A stretch of DNA of 51,747 nucleotides from an uncultured Oscillospiraceae bacterium. Its GTDB lineage: Bacteria; Bacillota; Clostridia; Oscillospirales; Oscillospiraceae. The notes beneath the pieces are model-generated. The model searched no databases, was not told the origin of the DNA, and saw only the letters and a program-made list of their open reading frames with translations. The stretch lies in the NCBI GenBank assembly GCA_944387625.1, contig CALXFQ010000005.1:1-51747 (forward strand), in the 5' to 3' direction. This document shows, piece after piece, positions 41,786 to 48,890 of this stretch. The stretch's first letter is position 1. Each line of letters begins with the position of its first letter. A program made the position numbers and the translations under genes.

Positions 41786-42238
41786 ATGGCCGAAAGAAGG
41801 CAGGTCCCGAAGCGTACCTTCTCAGATCTGGTGAGCCTGGGCCTCTCCCGCAGCCACAGCGACAGCCGGGGATGCTATTTTTTCCGCCTCCAGCGGCTGG
41901 AGGAGGGATGGGAGCTGTCCGCGGACTGCCAGATCCCCGGCCGGGACCGGCGGACGGATCTGGTGCGTATGGTCCCGGATGAGGATGTGGCGCAGTTGTA
42001 TCACATCCTGGGCACCAATTCCCTGAACTACTATCTGGAACGATACCGGCCTTCCCGGCGCCGTCCTGCCCACCCGGAAGAGGCCGCCTGCTTTTTGTCC
42101 TTCGCCCTGGCGGACGGGGAAAAGATCCATGAGCCGGTCCGGGACCATATCGAGCTGGAATCCTTCTTCTTTGACTTGGTCTGCCTATATCAGGAAGGGC
42201 TGGCCCACCGACATGGTGAAAATGAAACAGCTCGATAG
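41786..42238 (+). CDS. protein of unknown function
   Basis: 150 aa, beginning MAERRQVPKRTFSDLVSLGL. No signal peptide or membrane helix. It contains GCYFFRLQRLEEGWELSADC and ESFFFDLVCLYQEGLAH. Rich in Arg and acidic residues. AAGGAGGG precedes ATG 41786. It may be read through from the ferredoxin promoter. I recognise no family. Confidence 0.65.
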   Translation: MAERRQVPKRTFSDLVSLGLSRSHSDSRGCYFFRLQRLEEGWELSADCQIPGRDRRTDLVRMVPDEDVAQLYHILGTNSLNYYLERYRPSRRRPAHPEEAACFLSFALADGEKIHEPVRDHIELESFFFDLVCLYQEGLAHRHGENETAR

Positions 42239-42245
42239 CGCCGAT

Positions 42246-42269
42246 AGGACAGCACGCTGGCGCTGTCCT
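42246..42269 (+). terminator. weak terminator hairpin
   Basis: AGGACAGC, 8-nt loop, GCTGTCCT, then GCGCTTTCC. A stem without a good T-run. Confidence 0.4.
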
Positions 42270-42282
42270 GCGCTTTCCTGAC

Positions 42283-42311
42283 TTGACACGGGGGCCTGGG
42301 GATGGTATGAT
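42283..42311 (+). promoter_or_regulatory. lipoprotein gene promoter
   Basis: TTGACA (42283-42288), 17-bp spacer, TATGAT (42306-42311) with TGG before it. Confidence 0.7.
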
Positions 42312-42359
42312 TTGGGAAAGCGCTTATACGGCGGCATTTGACGAAAGGAAGAGATCGGT

Positions 42360-42899
42360 ATGGATCGGTTGAGAAGCATCCTGACTTTGGCCCTGGCCCT
42401 GGTGATGCTGGTTTGCCTTTGCGCCTGCAGGGACGATGGGGAAGATATTTTAAATACCGGCCCCAAGGACACCGGCTCGTCCGACACGAGCCAGTCTTCC
42501 GGCACGACTGCCGGGCCTGCAGATCCTGACGAGGACCCTGAGCCTACGGACCCTGATGAAAGCACCACGGCCACCGATCCTTCAGATACCTACGGTATAT
42601 ACTATCTGCGCTATATGCGCTACAACGCCCAGGTCTTTACGCCTGAACAGATGGATGTGGACCCCCGGAAGGTCTATGTGGAACTGAAGCAAGACGGCGT
42701 GGCCGTGCTTGCCGATCCGGAGGGCATGGAAGAGGTCCTGTGGACCACCGAGAAGATCTGGAACCCGGAGGTCGAGGACTATGTGGTATCCCTGCGGGTG
42801 GAGGATGGCGTGCTGTACCTTTACAGCCAGGGGGAACTGATGATCTTTGCCAAGGATGGCGTAGAGGTGGGACCGCCTGAGCCTACCGGTGGCTTCTGA
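42360..42899 (+). CDS. lipoprotein of unknown function
   Basis: 179 aa. Signal MDRLRSILTLALALVMLVCL with lipobox LCAC (lipid Cys23). An acidic Asp/Thr/Pro linker (about 24-78) leads to a C-terminal domain of about 100 residues with beta-strand character (KVYVELKQDGVAVLADPEG, GVLYLYSQGELMIFAKDG). Family not recognised. GAAAGGAAGAG precedes ATG 42360. Monocistronic between its promoter and a terminator. Confidence 0.75.
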   Translation: MDRLRSILTLALALVMLVCLCACRDDGEDILNTGPKDTGSSDTSQSSGTTAGPADPDEDPEPTDPDESTTATDPSDTYGIYYLRYMRYNAQVFTPEQMDVDPRKVYVELKQDGVAVLADPEGMEEVLWTTEKIWNPEVEDYVVSLRVEDGVLYLYSQGELMIFAKDGVEVGPPEPTGGF

Positions 42900-42940
42900 G
42901 GGGCCTGCCCAGGCATCAGACCTGAATGATCGGATATCGG

Positions 42941-42978
42941 AACATCGTCTCCGACTTGGTTCGGAGGCGATGTTTTTG
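42941..42978 (+). terminator. rho-independent terminator before recQ
   Basis: AACATCGTCTCCGA (42941-42954), loop CTTGGT, TCGGAGGCGATGTT (42961-42974), then TTT. 14-bp stem with one G-U pair. The recQ ribosome site lies a few bases further on. Confidence 0.85.
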
Positions 42979-42992
42979 GCGGAGGGATGACC

Positions 42993-44825
42993 GTGGATAA
43001 ATATGAGATACTGCAAAGATGCTTCGGCTACAGCACATTTCGCCCCGGACAGGAGCAAATGGTGGACGGCATCCTCTCCGGCCGGGACGTGTTTGGGATC
43101 ATGCCCACCGGGGGAGGAAAGAGCATCTGCTATCAGCTCCCGGCCATGATGATGGATGGGATCTCGCTGGTGGTCTCGCCGCTGATCTCGCTGATGCGGG
43201 ACCAGGTGATGTCCCTGAAAGGCATGGGCGTCCCGGCGGCCTATATCAACAGCACCCTGACCCCCCAGCAGATCCAGCTGGTGTACCGAAATCTGCTGGC
43301 AGGGATGTATAAGATCGTCTATGTGGCGCCTGAACGGCTGGATCAGCCGGGGTTCGCTTCCGTGGCGGCCCGGTTGAAGATCTCCATGGTGGCGGTGGAC
43401 GAGGCCCACTGTATCAGCCAGTGGGGGCAGGATTTCCGGCCCAGCTATCTGCGGATCGCGGGATTCGCGGAGCGTCTGCCCCGGCGGCCGGTGGTGGGGG
43501 CCTTTACCGCCACCGCCACGGCCCAGGTCCGCCAGGATGTGGAGCGGCTCCTGGGACTGCGGGACCCGGTACGGACCGTTACCGGCTTCGACCGGCCAAA
43601 TCTGTATTTCCAGGTCCTCAAGCCGGAGAGGAAGGACCAGGCCCTGCTCTCCGCGCTGGAGCGGCGTCGGGACAAAAGCGGCATCGTCTACTGCGCTACC
43701 CGTAAGAACGTGGAAACGGTGTGCCAGTTCCTGCTGGACCACGGCTTCGCCGCCGCCCGGTATCATGCCGGATTGGAGGAGCGGGAGCGGACGCAGAGCC
43801 AGGAGGACTTCCTGTACGACCGGAAAATGATCATGGTGGCTACCAACGCCTTCGGCATGGGGATCGATAAATCCAATGTCAGCTTCGTGATCCACTACAA
43901 TATGCCCAAGAGCATGGAGGCCTACTACCAGGAGGCAGGGCGGGCAGGCCGGGACGGCAGCCCGGCGGATTGTATCCTGCTGTTCAGCCGGGGGGATGTA
44001 CGCACCGCCCAATTCCTGATCGAAAATTCCGCGGATAACGAGGATCTGGACCCCCAGACCCGGGCGATCGTTCGGGCGCAGGACCTGAAACGGCTGGATG
44101 CCATGGTGGGCTACTGCCGCACCGGGGAGTGCCTGCGGGGCTACATCCTGGAGTATTTCGGCCAGAAGCACCCGCTCCTGTGCGGCAGCTGCGGCACCTG
44201 CAAGGGCAATTTCATCACCGTGGACATCACCCGGGAGGCGAAGATGATCCTCTCCTGCGTCCAGCAGATCCATGAAAAGCTGGGCTACGGCGTGGGGATC
44301 GACCTGGCAGGCCGGGTGCTTCGTGGGAGCCGGGATAAGCGGGTGCTGGAACTGGGCCTGGACCGGCTCAGCACCTACGGACTGATGCGCGGCGTAGCCC
44401 GGACCCCGATCCGGGAGATGGCGGATCAGCTGGAAACGGAAGGGTATCTTGTCACCGACCAGACGCACCAGGCTCTGCGCCTGACGCCCAAGGCTGCCCA
44501 GGTCCTGTTCCGGGGGCAGGAAGTGACCATGCGCAAGCCCCTGGAAGAGCGGCAGGAGCCGCCGGCGGCCCGTCGGGACGTGGTGCCGGAGGAGGACGAG
44601 GCCCTCTATCAGCGGCTTCGGGAGGTACGCGGCCGGCTGGCCCGAAAGGCCCAGGTGCCGGCCTATGTCGTATTCTCCAATGCCACCTTGTCCGACATGG
44701 CCCGGCGCAAGCCCAGGACCATGTCCCAGTTCCGCCAGGTCTCCGGGGTGGGCCAGCTGAAGGCCCAGTGGTACGGCCAGGATTTTTTGGAGTGTATCCG
44801 GGAATACCTGGATGGACCGGCATAA
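42993..44825 (+). CDS. recQ: ATP-dependent DNA helicase RecQ
   Basis: About 610 aa. Helicase motifs: Walker A MPTGGGKSICYQLP, DEAH box VDEAHCISQWGQDFRPSY, TNAFGMGIDKSNV, YYQEAGRAGRDG. The RecQ C-terminal zinc site has CRTGECLRGYILEYFG and CGSCGTC; a winged-helix region follows; an HRDC domain occupies the last 80 residues (YQRLREVRGRLARKAQVPAY). GGAGGG (42981-42986) abuts ATG 42987, so GTG 42993, 6 nt further on, is the better start. No clear own promoter after the terminator at 42978; a low-level read-through is possible. Confidence 0.95.
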   Translation: MDKYEILQRCFGYSTFRPGQEQMVDGILSGRDVFGIMPTGGGKSICYQLPAMMMDGISLVVSPLISLMRDQVMSLKGMGVPAAYINSTLTPQQIQLVYRNLLAGMYKIVYVAPERLDQPGFASVAARLKISMVAVDEAHCISQWGQDFRPSYLRIAGFAERLPRRPVVGAFTATATAQVRQDVERLLGLRDPVRTVTGFDRPNLYFQVLKPERKDQALLSALERRRDKSGIVYCATRKNVETVCQFLLDHGFAAARYHAGLEERERTQSQEDFLYDRKMIMVATNAFGMGIDKSNVSFVIHYNMPKSMEAYYQEAGRAGRDGSPADCILLFSRGDVRTAQFLIENSADNEDLDPQTRAIVRAQDLKRLDAMVGYCRTGECLRGYILEYFGQKHPLLCGSCGTCKGNFITVDITREAKMILSCVQQIHEKLGYGVGIDLAGRVLRGSRDKRVLELGLDRLSTYGLMRGVARTPIREMADQLETEGYLVTDQTHQALRLTPKAAQVLFRGQEVTMRKPLEERQEPPAARRDVVPEEDEALYQRLREVRGRLARKAQVPAYVVFSNATLSDMARRKPRTMSQFRQVSGVGQLKAQWYGQDFLECIREYLDGPA

Positions 44826-44861
44826 AAAGTTGCCGCCGGAACGGTCCGGCGGCAACTTTTT
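44824..44861 (+). terminator. recQ terminator
   Basis: AAAAAGTTGCCGCCGGA, loop ACGG, TCCGGCGGCAACTTTTT: a perfect 17-bp stem starting just at the recQ stop. The downstream TTTTTCGACAGCTGAGCC is the reverse complement of the GGCTCAG(A)CTGTCGAAAAA motif in island A. Confidence 0.93.
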
Positions 44862-44967
44862 CGACAGCTGAGCCCCAGTCAGGGCAATACTTTCCTCCAG
44901 GGACGCGTCCTGGAGGAAAAGATCAAGAACTTTTTGCCGTGTGCGGGCGGCAAACTCCGCAGGCTTT
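44862..44967. repeat. small repeat remnants and inverted repeat downstream of recQ
   Basis: Contains an 11-bp inverted repeat TTTCCTCCAGG-GACGCGT-CCTGGAGGAAA (44891-44919) and CGGGCGGCAAACTCCGCAGG (44944-44963), which matches CGGACGGCAAACTCCGCAAG in island A (2773-2792) with 2 mismatches. No gene is seen. Confidence 0.5.
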
Positions 44968-45948
44968 TTAGATGTATTCGACCCGGATATGACTGAAGCT
45001 GGCGGAGGCTTCCAAACAGATCGACTTGTCCGTGTCCGGATCCGGATGGCCCACTGTTTCGGTGCCGCTAAAGGCCGCGCTGTTGACGATCTGCACCTGG
45101 AACCGGCGGGGGACTTTCAAAATGATATCCCCGAAACTGCAATTGGCTTGGATGGCGCACCCATCCTGAACATCCCGGACCCCGGACAGGTCCAGCGTCA
45201 GCGTACCGAAAGAGCAGTCGACTTCGCCCCCGGCCAGGAGCGGCATCTCCACCTGCTTATATAGCTCAGAGAAGGCCAGGCCACAGTGGAACCGCCCTTC
45301 CTCCTGGTCGTAGCTGACCCGGGTGTTCTTGTTGGAGAACCGAAAGAATGGGGGAGAGGACCGCCGCCGGGCGCCCAGCAGCAGGCTCAGGCCCAGGAGC
45401 ACCAGCACCACCGCCCAAACGATCTTCCCATCCAGCTCCCAGCCCGGATCTGCAAAGCTGGTGAATAGGAAGTACCCGCCGCACAGCAGAAGGGCCAGGG
45501 AGGTAAAGGATGGGCGGCGCAGGGTCATGGTCAGGCCGAGGAACAAAAAGGCGCTTTGCCAGGTGATCTGCCAGAACCCTACATCCAGCTCAAGCAATGT
45601 GCTGACCAAATAAAGGACCCCCACGGCGATCAGCCACAGCGCGCAGGAGATGCAGTGCCGCCGGCCGCTGTTCCATTGGAAATGGAAACCGCTATCGTCG
45701 TCCTCCTTTTTCTCCTCCTGCTTGGGTGTGTGGACCTGGGTCATGGTGGCCCGGCCCAGCAGCTCATCGGTGGTCATGCCGAAAATATCCGCCAGCTTGG
45801 GGATCACAGAGATGTCCGGGCAGGATTGATCGTTCTCCCACTTGCTCACCGCCTGGGCGGTGACCCCCAGCTTTTCCGCCAGCTGTTCCTGGGTCAGGCC
45901 CAGGGCTTTTCGCCGGGCGGCGATCCGTTTTCCAAGGGTATAGTCCAT
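44968..45948 (-). CDS. membrane-bound XRE regulator with LiaF-like C-terminal domain
   Basis: 326 aa. Residues 1-60 are a clear HTH_3/XRE domain (LGKRIAARRKALGLTQEQLA, AVSKWENDQSCPDISVIPKL). A charged linker leads to four transmembrane helices at about 112-205, resembling LiaI/LiaF membrane segments. The C-terminal 95 residues (CSFGTLTLDLSGVRDVQDG, CSFGDIILKVPRRFQVQI) match the parallel-beta repeat of LiaF-type domains. This joins a DNA-binding domain and a LiaF-like sensor in one chain. AAGGAGG precedes ATG 45948. Divergent from luxS. Confidence 0.85.
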   Translation of the reverse strand: MDYTLGKRIAARRKALGLTQEQLAEKLGVTAQAVSKWENDQSCPDISVIPKLADIFGMTTDELLGRATMTQVHTPKQEEKKEDDDSGFHFQWNSGRRHCISCALWLIAVGVLYLVSTLLELDVGFWQITWQSAFLFLGLTMTLRRPSFTSLALLLCGGYFLFTSFADPGWELDGKIVWAVVLVLLGLSLLLGARRRSSPPFFRFSNKNTRVSYDQEEGRFHCGLAFSELYKQVEMPLLAGGEVDCSFGTLTLDLSGVRDVQDGCAIQANCSFGDIILKVPRRFQVQIVNSAAFSGTETVGHPDPDTDKSICLEASASFSHIRVEYI

Positions 45949-45980
45949 ATGGTATCCTCCTTCTGTTTTGGCCCTATCAT

Positions 45981-46008
45981 AGCATAAGCCTGGGGCAAAT
46001 GCTATCAA
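45981..46008 (-). promoter_or_regulatory. promoter of the XRE-LiaF gene
   Basis: On the minus strand: TTGATA (plus 46003-46008), 16-bp spacer, TATGCT (plus 45981-45986). An alternative -10, TATGAT, lies at plus 45976-45981. Confidence 0.45.
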
Positions 46009-46036
46009 TTATCCGTTTGATCTGGATCAGATGCGG

Positions 46037-46073
46037 CTCAACTGCCGGTTGTTTGCCACTCAACTGGCGGTTG
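46037..46073. promoter_or_regulatory. two tandem operator-like palindromes
   Basis: CTCAACTGCCGGTTG (46037-46051) and CTCAACTGGCGGTTG (46059-46073) differ at one base and start 22 bp apart, about two helical turns. Each has CAAC/GTTG half-sites, the symmetry expected for a dimeric HTH protein. They lie between the divergent promoters, just upstream of the luxS -35. Confidence 0.6.
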
Positions 46074-46086
46074 AACGAGAAGATCC

Positions 46087-46115
46087 TTGCTTTTGGAAAG
46101 GTTCTGGGGTATGAT
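46087..46115 (+). promoter_or_regulatory. luxS promoter
   Basis: TTGCTT (46087-46092), 17-bp spacer, TATGAT (46110-46115). Confidence 0.6.
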
Positions 46116-46137
46116 GGAGAAAAAGGAGGAGGAGCAC

Positions 46138-46629
46138 ATGAAGCCCATCGCAAGTTTTACCATCGACCATATCAAACTCAAACCCGGCCTGTATGTATCC
46201 CGGAAGGACGCTGTGGGGGCGGTGACGATCACCACCTTCGACCTGCGGATCACGGATCCTAACGAAGAGCCGGTGATGAACACCGGGGAGATCCATACCA
46301 TCGAGCACTTGGGCGCTACCTTCCTGCGTGGTCAGGAGCAGTGGAAGGACCAGGTGATCTACTTTGGGCCTATGGGCTGCCGCACCGGCTTTTATCTGCT
46401 GTTGGCCGGGGATCGGACGGCCCGGGAGGTGCTGCCCCTGGTCCGGGACTGCTTCCGCTTCATCGCCGGTTTTGAAGGACAGGTCCCCGGCGCCAGTCCC
46501 GAGGCGTGTGGTCACTATCTGGACATGGACCTGCCCATGGCCCGGTTTTGGGCAAAGCGCTATGGGGCGCTGTTGGAAAACATCACCGAAGACCGTCTGG
46601 TCTACCCGGATCAAAGGAGCGCAATATGA
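46138..46629 (+). CDS. luxS: S-ribosylhomocysteine lyase (AI-2 synthesis)
   Basis: 163 aa. Splits S-ribosylhomocysteine into homocysteine and DPD, the AI-2 precursor. Metal ligands are His53 and His57 in IHTIEHLGATFLRG and Cys124 in PEACGHYLDMDL; Glu56 and Cys81 (GPMGCRTGFY) are the catalytic pair. ATG 46138 is preceded by AAAGGAGGAGG. It overlaps mtnN by 4 nt (ATGA), so the two consecutive steps of SAH recycling are coupled. Confidence 0.97.
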   Translation: MKPIASFTIDHIKLKPGLYVSRKDAVGAVTITTFDLRITDPNEEPVMNTGEIHTIEHLGATFLRGQEQWKDQVIYFGPMGCRTGFYLLLAGDRTAREVLPLVRDCFRFIAGFEGQVPGASPEACGHYLDMDLPMARFWAKRYGALLENITEDRLVYPDQRSAI

Positions 46630-47327
46630 AAAAGTTAGGCATCATCGGCGCGATGGAGCAGGAGGTAGAGAGCCTGTTTGGCGCCATGGAAGAAAAACAG
46701 TCCGTCACCGTGGCTGGCAGTACCTTTTATGAAGGAAAGCTCAGCGGCCTGGAGGTGGTGGTGGTAAGGTGCGGCGTCGGCAAGGTCAACGCGGCGATCT
46801 GTGTTCAGATCCTGTGCGACCGCTTCGGCATCACCCACCTGGTGAACACCGGCATCGCCGGATCTTTGTCCGCCCGGCTGGATATCGGCGACCTGGTGGT
46901 GAGCCAGGACGCCATGTACCATGATTTTGACTGTGTCCACTTCGGCTACCCCCATGGCAAAGTGCCGGGAATGGATGGGGAGGCTTTCCCCGCCGATCCG
47001 GCGCTGGTACGGCTGGCCCTGGCCGCGGGAGAGGCGGTCTATCCCGGCCACGTCTGTTCCGGCCGGGTGGCCAGCGGGGATCAGTTCGTGGCTGACGCGG
47101 CGGTGAAAGATCAGATCGTGGCCCACACCGGGGCGTTGTGTACGGAGATGGAGGGCGCGGCCATCGCTCACGCCGCTTACCGCAATCAGGTGCCCTGTGT
47201 GATCATCCGGGCGATCTCCGACAAGGCGGACCACTCCGCCAGCATGGATTACCCTGCCTTTGAACGGCTGGCGGCCCACCGCTGTGCCAGCGTCACCATG
47301 GCGTTGGCGGCCCAATTGGCCGAATAA
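46626..47327 (+). CDS. mtnN: 5'-methylthioadenosine/S-adenosylhomocysteine nucleosidase
   Basis: 233 aa. Begins KKLGIIGAMEQEVESLFGAM and contains NTGIAGSL, VVSQDAMYHDFD, and the catalytic region CTEMEGAAIAHAAY and AISDKADHSAS, all standard for MTA/SAH nucleosidase. It makes the S-ribosylhomocysteine that LuxS uses. AAAGGAGC lies inside the end of luxS. A gap of about 200 nt with no obvious terminator T-run follows. Confidence 0.97.
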   Translation: MKKLGIIGAMEQEVESLFGAMEEKQSVTVAGSTFYEGKLSGLEVVVVRCGVGKVNAAICVQILCDRFGITHLVNTGIAGSLSARLDIGDLVVSQDAMYHDFDCVHFGYPHGKVPGMDGEAFPADPALVRLALAAGEAVYPGHVCSGRVASGDQFVADAAVKDQIVAHTGALCTEMEGAAIAHAAYRNQVPCVIIRAISDKADHSASMDYPAFERLAAHRCASVTMALAAQLAE

Positions 47328-47412
47328 ATGACGCACCGGGAAGCCGGTCTGCGCCGGTCTTCTCCCGACGTCCCTTCCTGGTCAAAATGGAAGAAAAAAG
47401 AAGTATCCTGTC

Positions 47413-47441
47413 TTGCAATGAGATCGGCTTTATGGTAGCAT
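47413..47441 (+). promoter_or_regulatory. possible promoter of the next lipoprotein gene
   Basis: TTGCAA (47413-47418), 17-bp spacer, TAGCAT (47436-47441), followed by AATAGTAT. The rest of the 203-nt gap (47328-47530) holds only GC-rich imperfect repeats of CCGGTC and nothing else I can name. Confidence 0.4.
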
Positions 47442-47530
47442 AATAGTATCAATGGTCACCGTTGGGCGCGGACCGTGCCTGGTGGGACATTCTTTCCCGG
47501 CGCTGCTGCCGAGGCATAGGAGGGAGATCC

Positions 47531-48739
47531 ATGTTCAAACGTTGGTGTGGCATCGTGATGCTGCTGGCGATGTGCCTGACCGGCTGCGCGCCGGGAAACG
47601 ACCCCCAGCCCTCCCAGACCGAGCCTCCGATCTCCACCGATGGGAGCCGGGTGACGGATCCGCCGGTCGTCCAGGACATGGTATCCATGGAAGACATCAA
47701 GCCTTTGAGCCGTGTCCAGGAGGGAAAACTGTTCATCCAGCACAAGTCTGATGGGCGTGTCCTGTGTATCGACCGGGACGGGAAGATCTTGTTCCGGCTG
47801 GAGCAGGGATATCTTCCCGATGATCTGGGTGGGGGAGGCTTTTGCAATGGCCTGGCGCTGGTGAGCAGCGAAGATGACCCGGCACGGGTCTGCCTGTGCA
47901 CCCAGGATGGCACCATCGTGACCCCGGAGCGTTTTGGCGGTGAACAGTTTTTGTTTACGCACTCGGCGATCCGGCTCCAGCAGGCACGATTTTTTGCCGA
48001 TGGCTATATCATGGTCCAGGGAGAGGATGGCCTTGGGCTTTTGGACGCGTCGCTCCAATGGGTCGTTCCCATGTCCATGGCGTATCTGGACCTGAACCAG
48101 ACCTTTGCCCAAGAACATGACCCGGACGGCTGGGGCGCGGAGCTGTATTATGACGACGGCAGGCTCCTTGCCCCGGATGGATATGTGGACCTGGTGAACG
48201 GTCAACTGGTGGATGGACTGCCTGGGGACCTGGCGCTGGAGCATCCCTCGGACCTTTGGCTGGAATGGCGGCAGGGCACATCCATCAAGTTCCAGGATCC
48301 CCTGGGACTGTCCCGGCCCTGGGCCTTGGAGCTGGACGACTGGATGAATGGAACGAAGAAGATCCCCACGTTGTCTTTCCAGGACGGCTATGCCGGCGTG
48401 CTCCGCAGCGGTGAGGATGGGAACACCTTCGGCGTTATCGACGAGGAAGGGCGTTACAGATCCCAGCCGGTGTGGGTGGTCGGTACGACCTTTTCCTATG
48501 ACCGGCAGACCGGGATGTACTGTGTGGACGGGATCGACGATCAGGGACGGTCGGCCATCCAGATCTTCACCGTGGATGGCCTGGTCTACGACCATCGTTA
48601 TCCGCTGCCCCAGGGGGCGGAGCATTGCAGCGCCCAGCTGCAGGATGGGGTGATCGTGCTGTGCATCCGCTATGGCGCGGACCGGGCGGAGGGCGTGGAA
48701 TGGGTGTTGCTGGACCTGGAGCTGCAGCCTCTGTTTTGA
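47531..48739 (+). CDS. lipoprotein, probable WG-repeat/beta-propeller-like
   Basis: 402 aa. Signal MFKRWCGIVMLLAMCLTGC (lipid Cys19), short Pro/Thr linker, then a long beta-rich domain with repeated blades such as DGRVLCIDRDGKILFRLEQG, EDGLGLLDASLQWVVPMSM, EDGNTFGVIDEEGRYRSQPV and DGIDDQGRSAIQIFTVDGLV, in the style of WG/KWG repeats. Function unknown; probably an extracytoplasmic binding protein. GGAGGGAG precedes ATG 47531. Confidence 0.75.
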   Translation: MFKRWCGIVMLLAMCLTGCAPGNDPQPSQTEPPISTDGSRVTDPPVVQDMVSMEDIKPLSRVQEGKLFIQHKSDGRVLCIDRDGKILFRLEQGYLPDDLGGGGFCNGLALVSSEDDPARVCLCTQDGTIVTPERFGGEQFLFTHSAIRLQQARFFADGYIMVQGEDGLGLLDASLQWVVPMSMAYLDLNQTFAQEHDPDGWGAELYYDDGRLLAPDGYVDLVNGQLVDGLPGDLALEHPSDLWLEWRQGTSIKFQDPLGLSRPWALELDDWMNGTKKIPTLSFQDGYAGVLRSGEDGNTFGVIDEEGRYRSQPVWVVGTTFSYDRQTGMYCVDGIDDQGRSAIQIFTVDGLVYDHRYPLPQGAEHCSAQLQDGVIVLCIRYGADRAEGVEWVLLDLELQPLF

Positions 48740-48748
48740 TGGGGACCA

Positions 48749-48776
48749 CCGGCATTGCCGCTTACGGCAGTGCCGG
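48749..48776 (+). terminator. hairpin after the WG-like lipoprotein
   Basis: CCGGCATTGCCG, loop CTTA, CGGCAGTGCCGG: 12-bp stem with one mismatch. No T-run, so termination is uncertain. Confidence 0.5.
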
Positions 48777-48795
48777 ATATGGTTACGTTTTGTAG

Positions 48796-48824
48796 TTGAC
48801 ATAACAGTATGCTGATGATAGAAT
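48796..48824 (+). promoter_or_regulatory. promoter of the polysaccharide deacetylase gene
   Basis: TTGACA (48796-48801), 17-bp spacer, TAGAAT (48819-48824) with TGA before it. Confidence 0.75.
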
Positions 48825-48890
48825 GATCCACGACCAGTAAAATCCTGGGATGGTTTCCAAATAGATACATAAACGAGGCAGAGCAAGGGC

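Noticed and set aside
47328..47380. Terminator after mtnN
   Set aside because: Repeats of CCGGTC are direct rather than inverted, and no T-run follows a stable stem.
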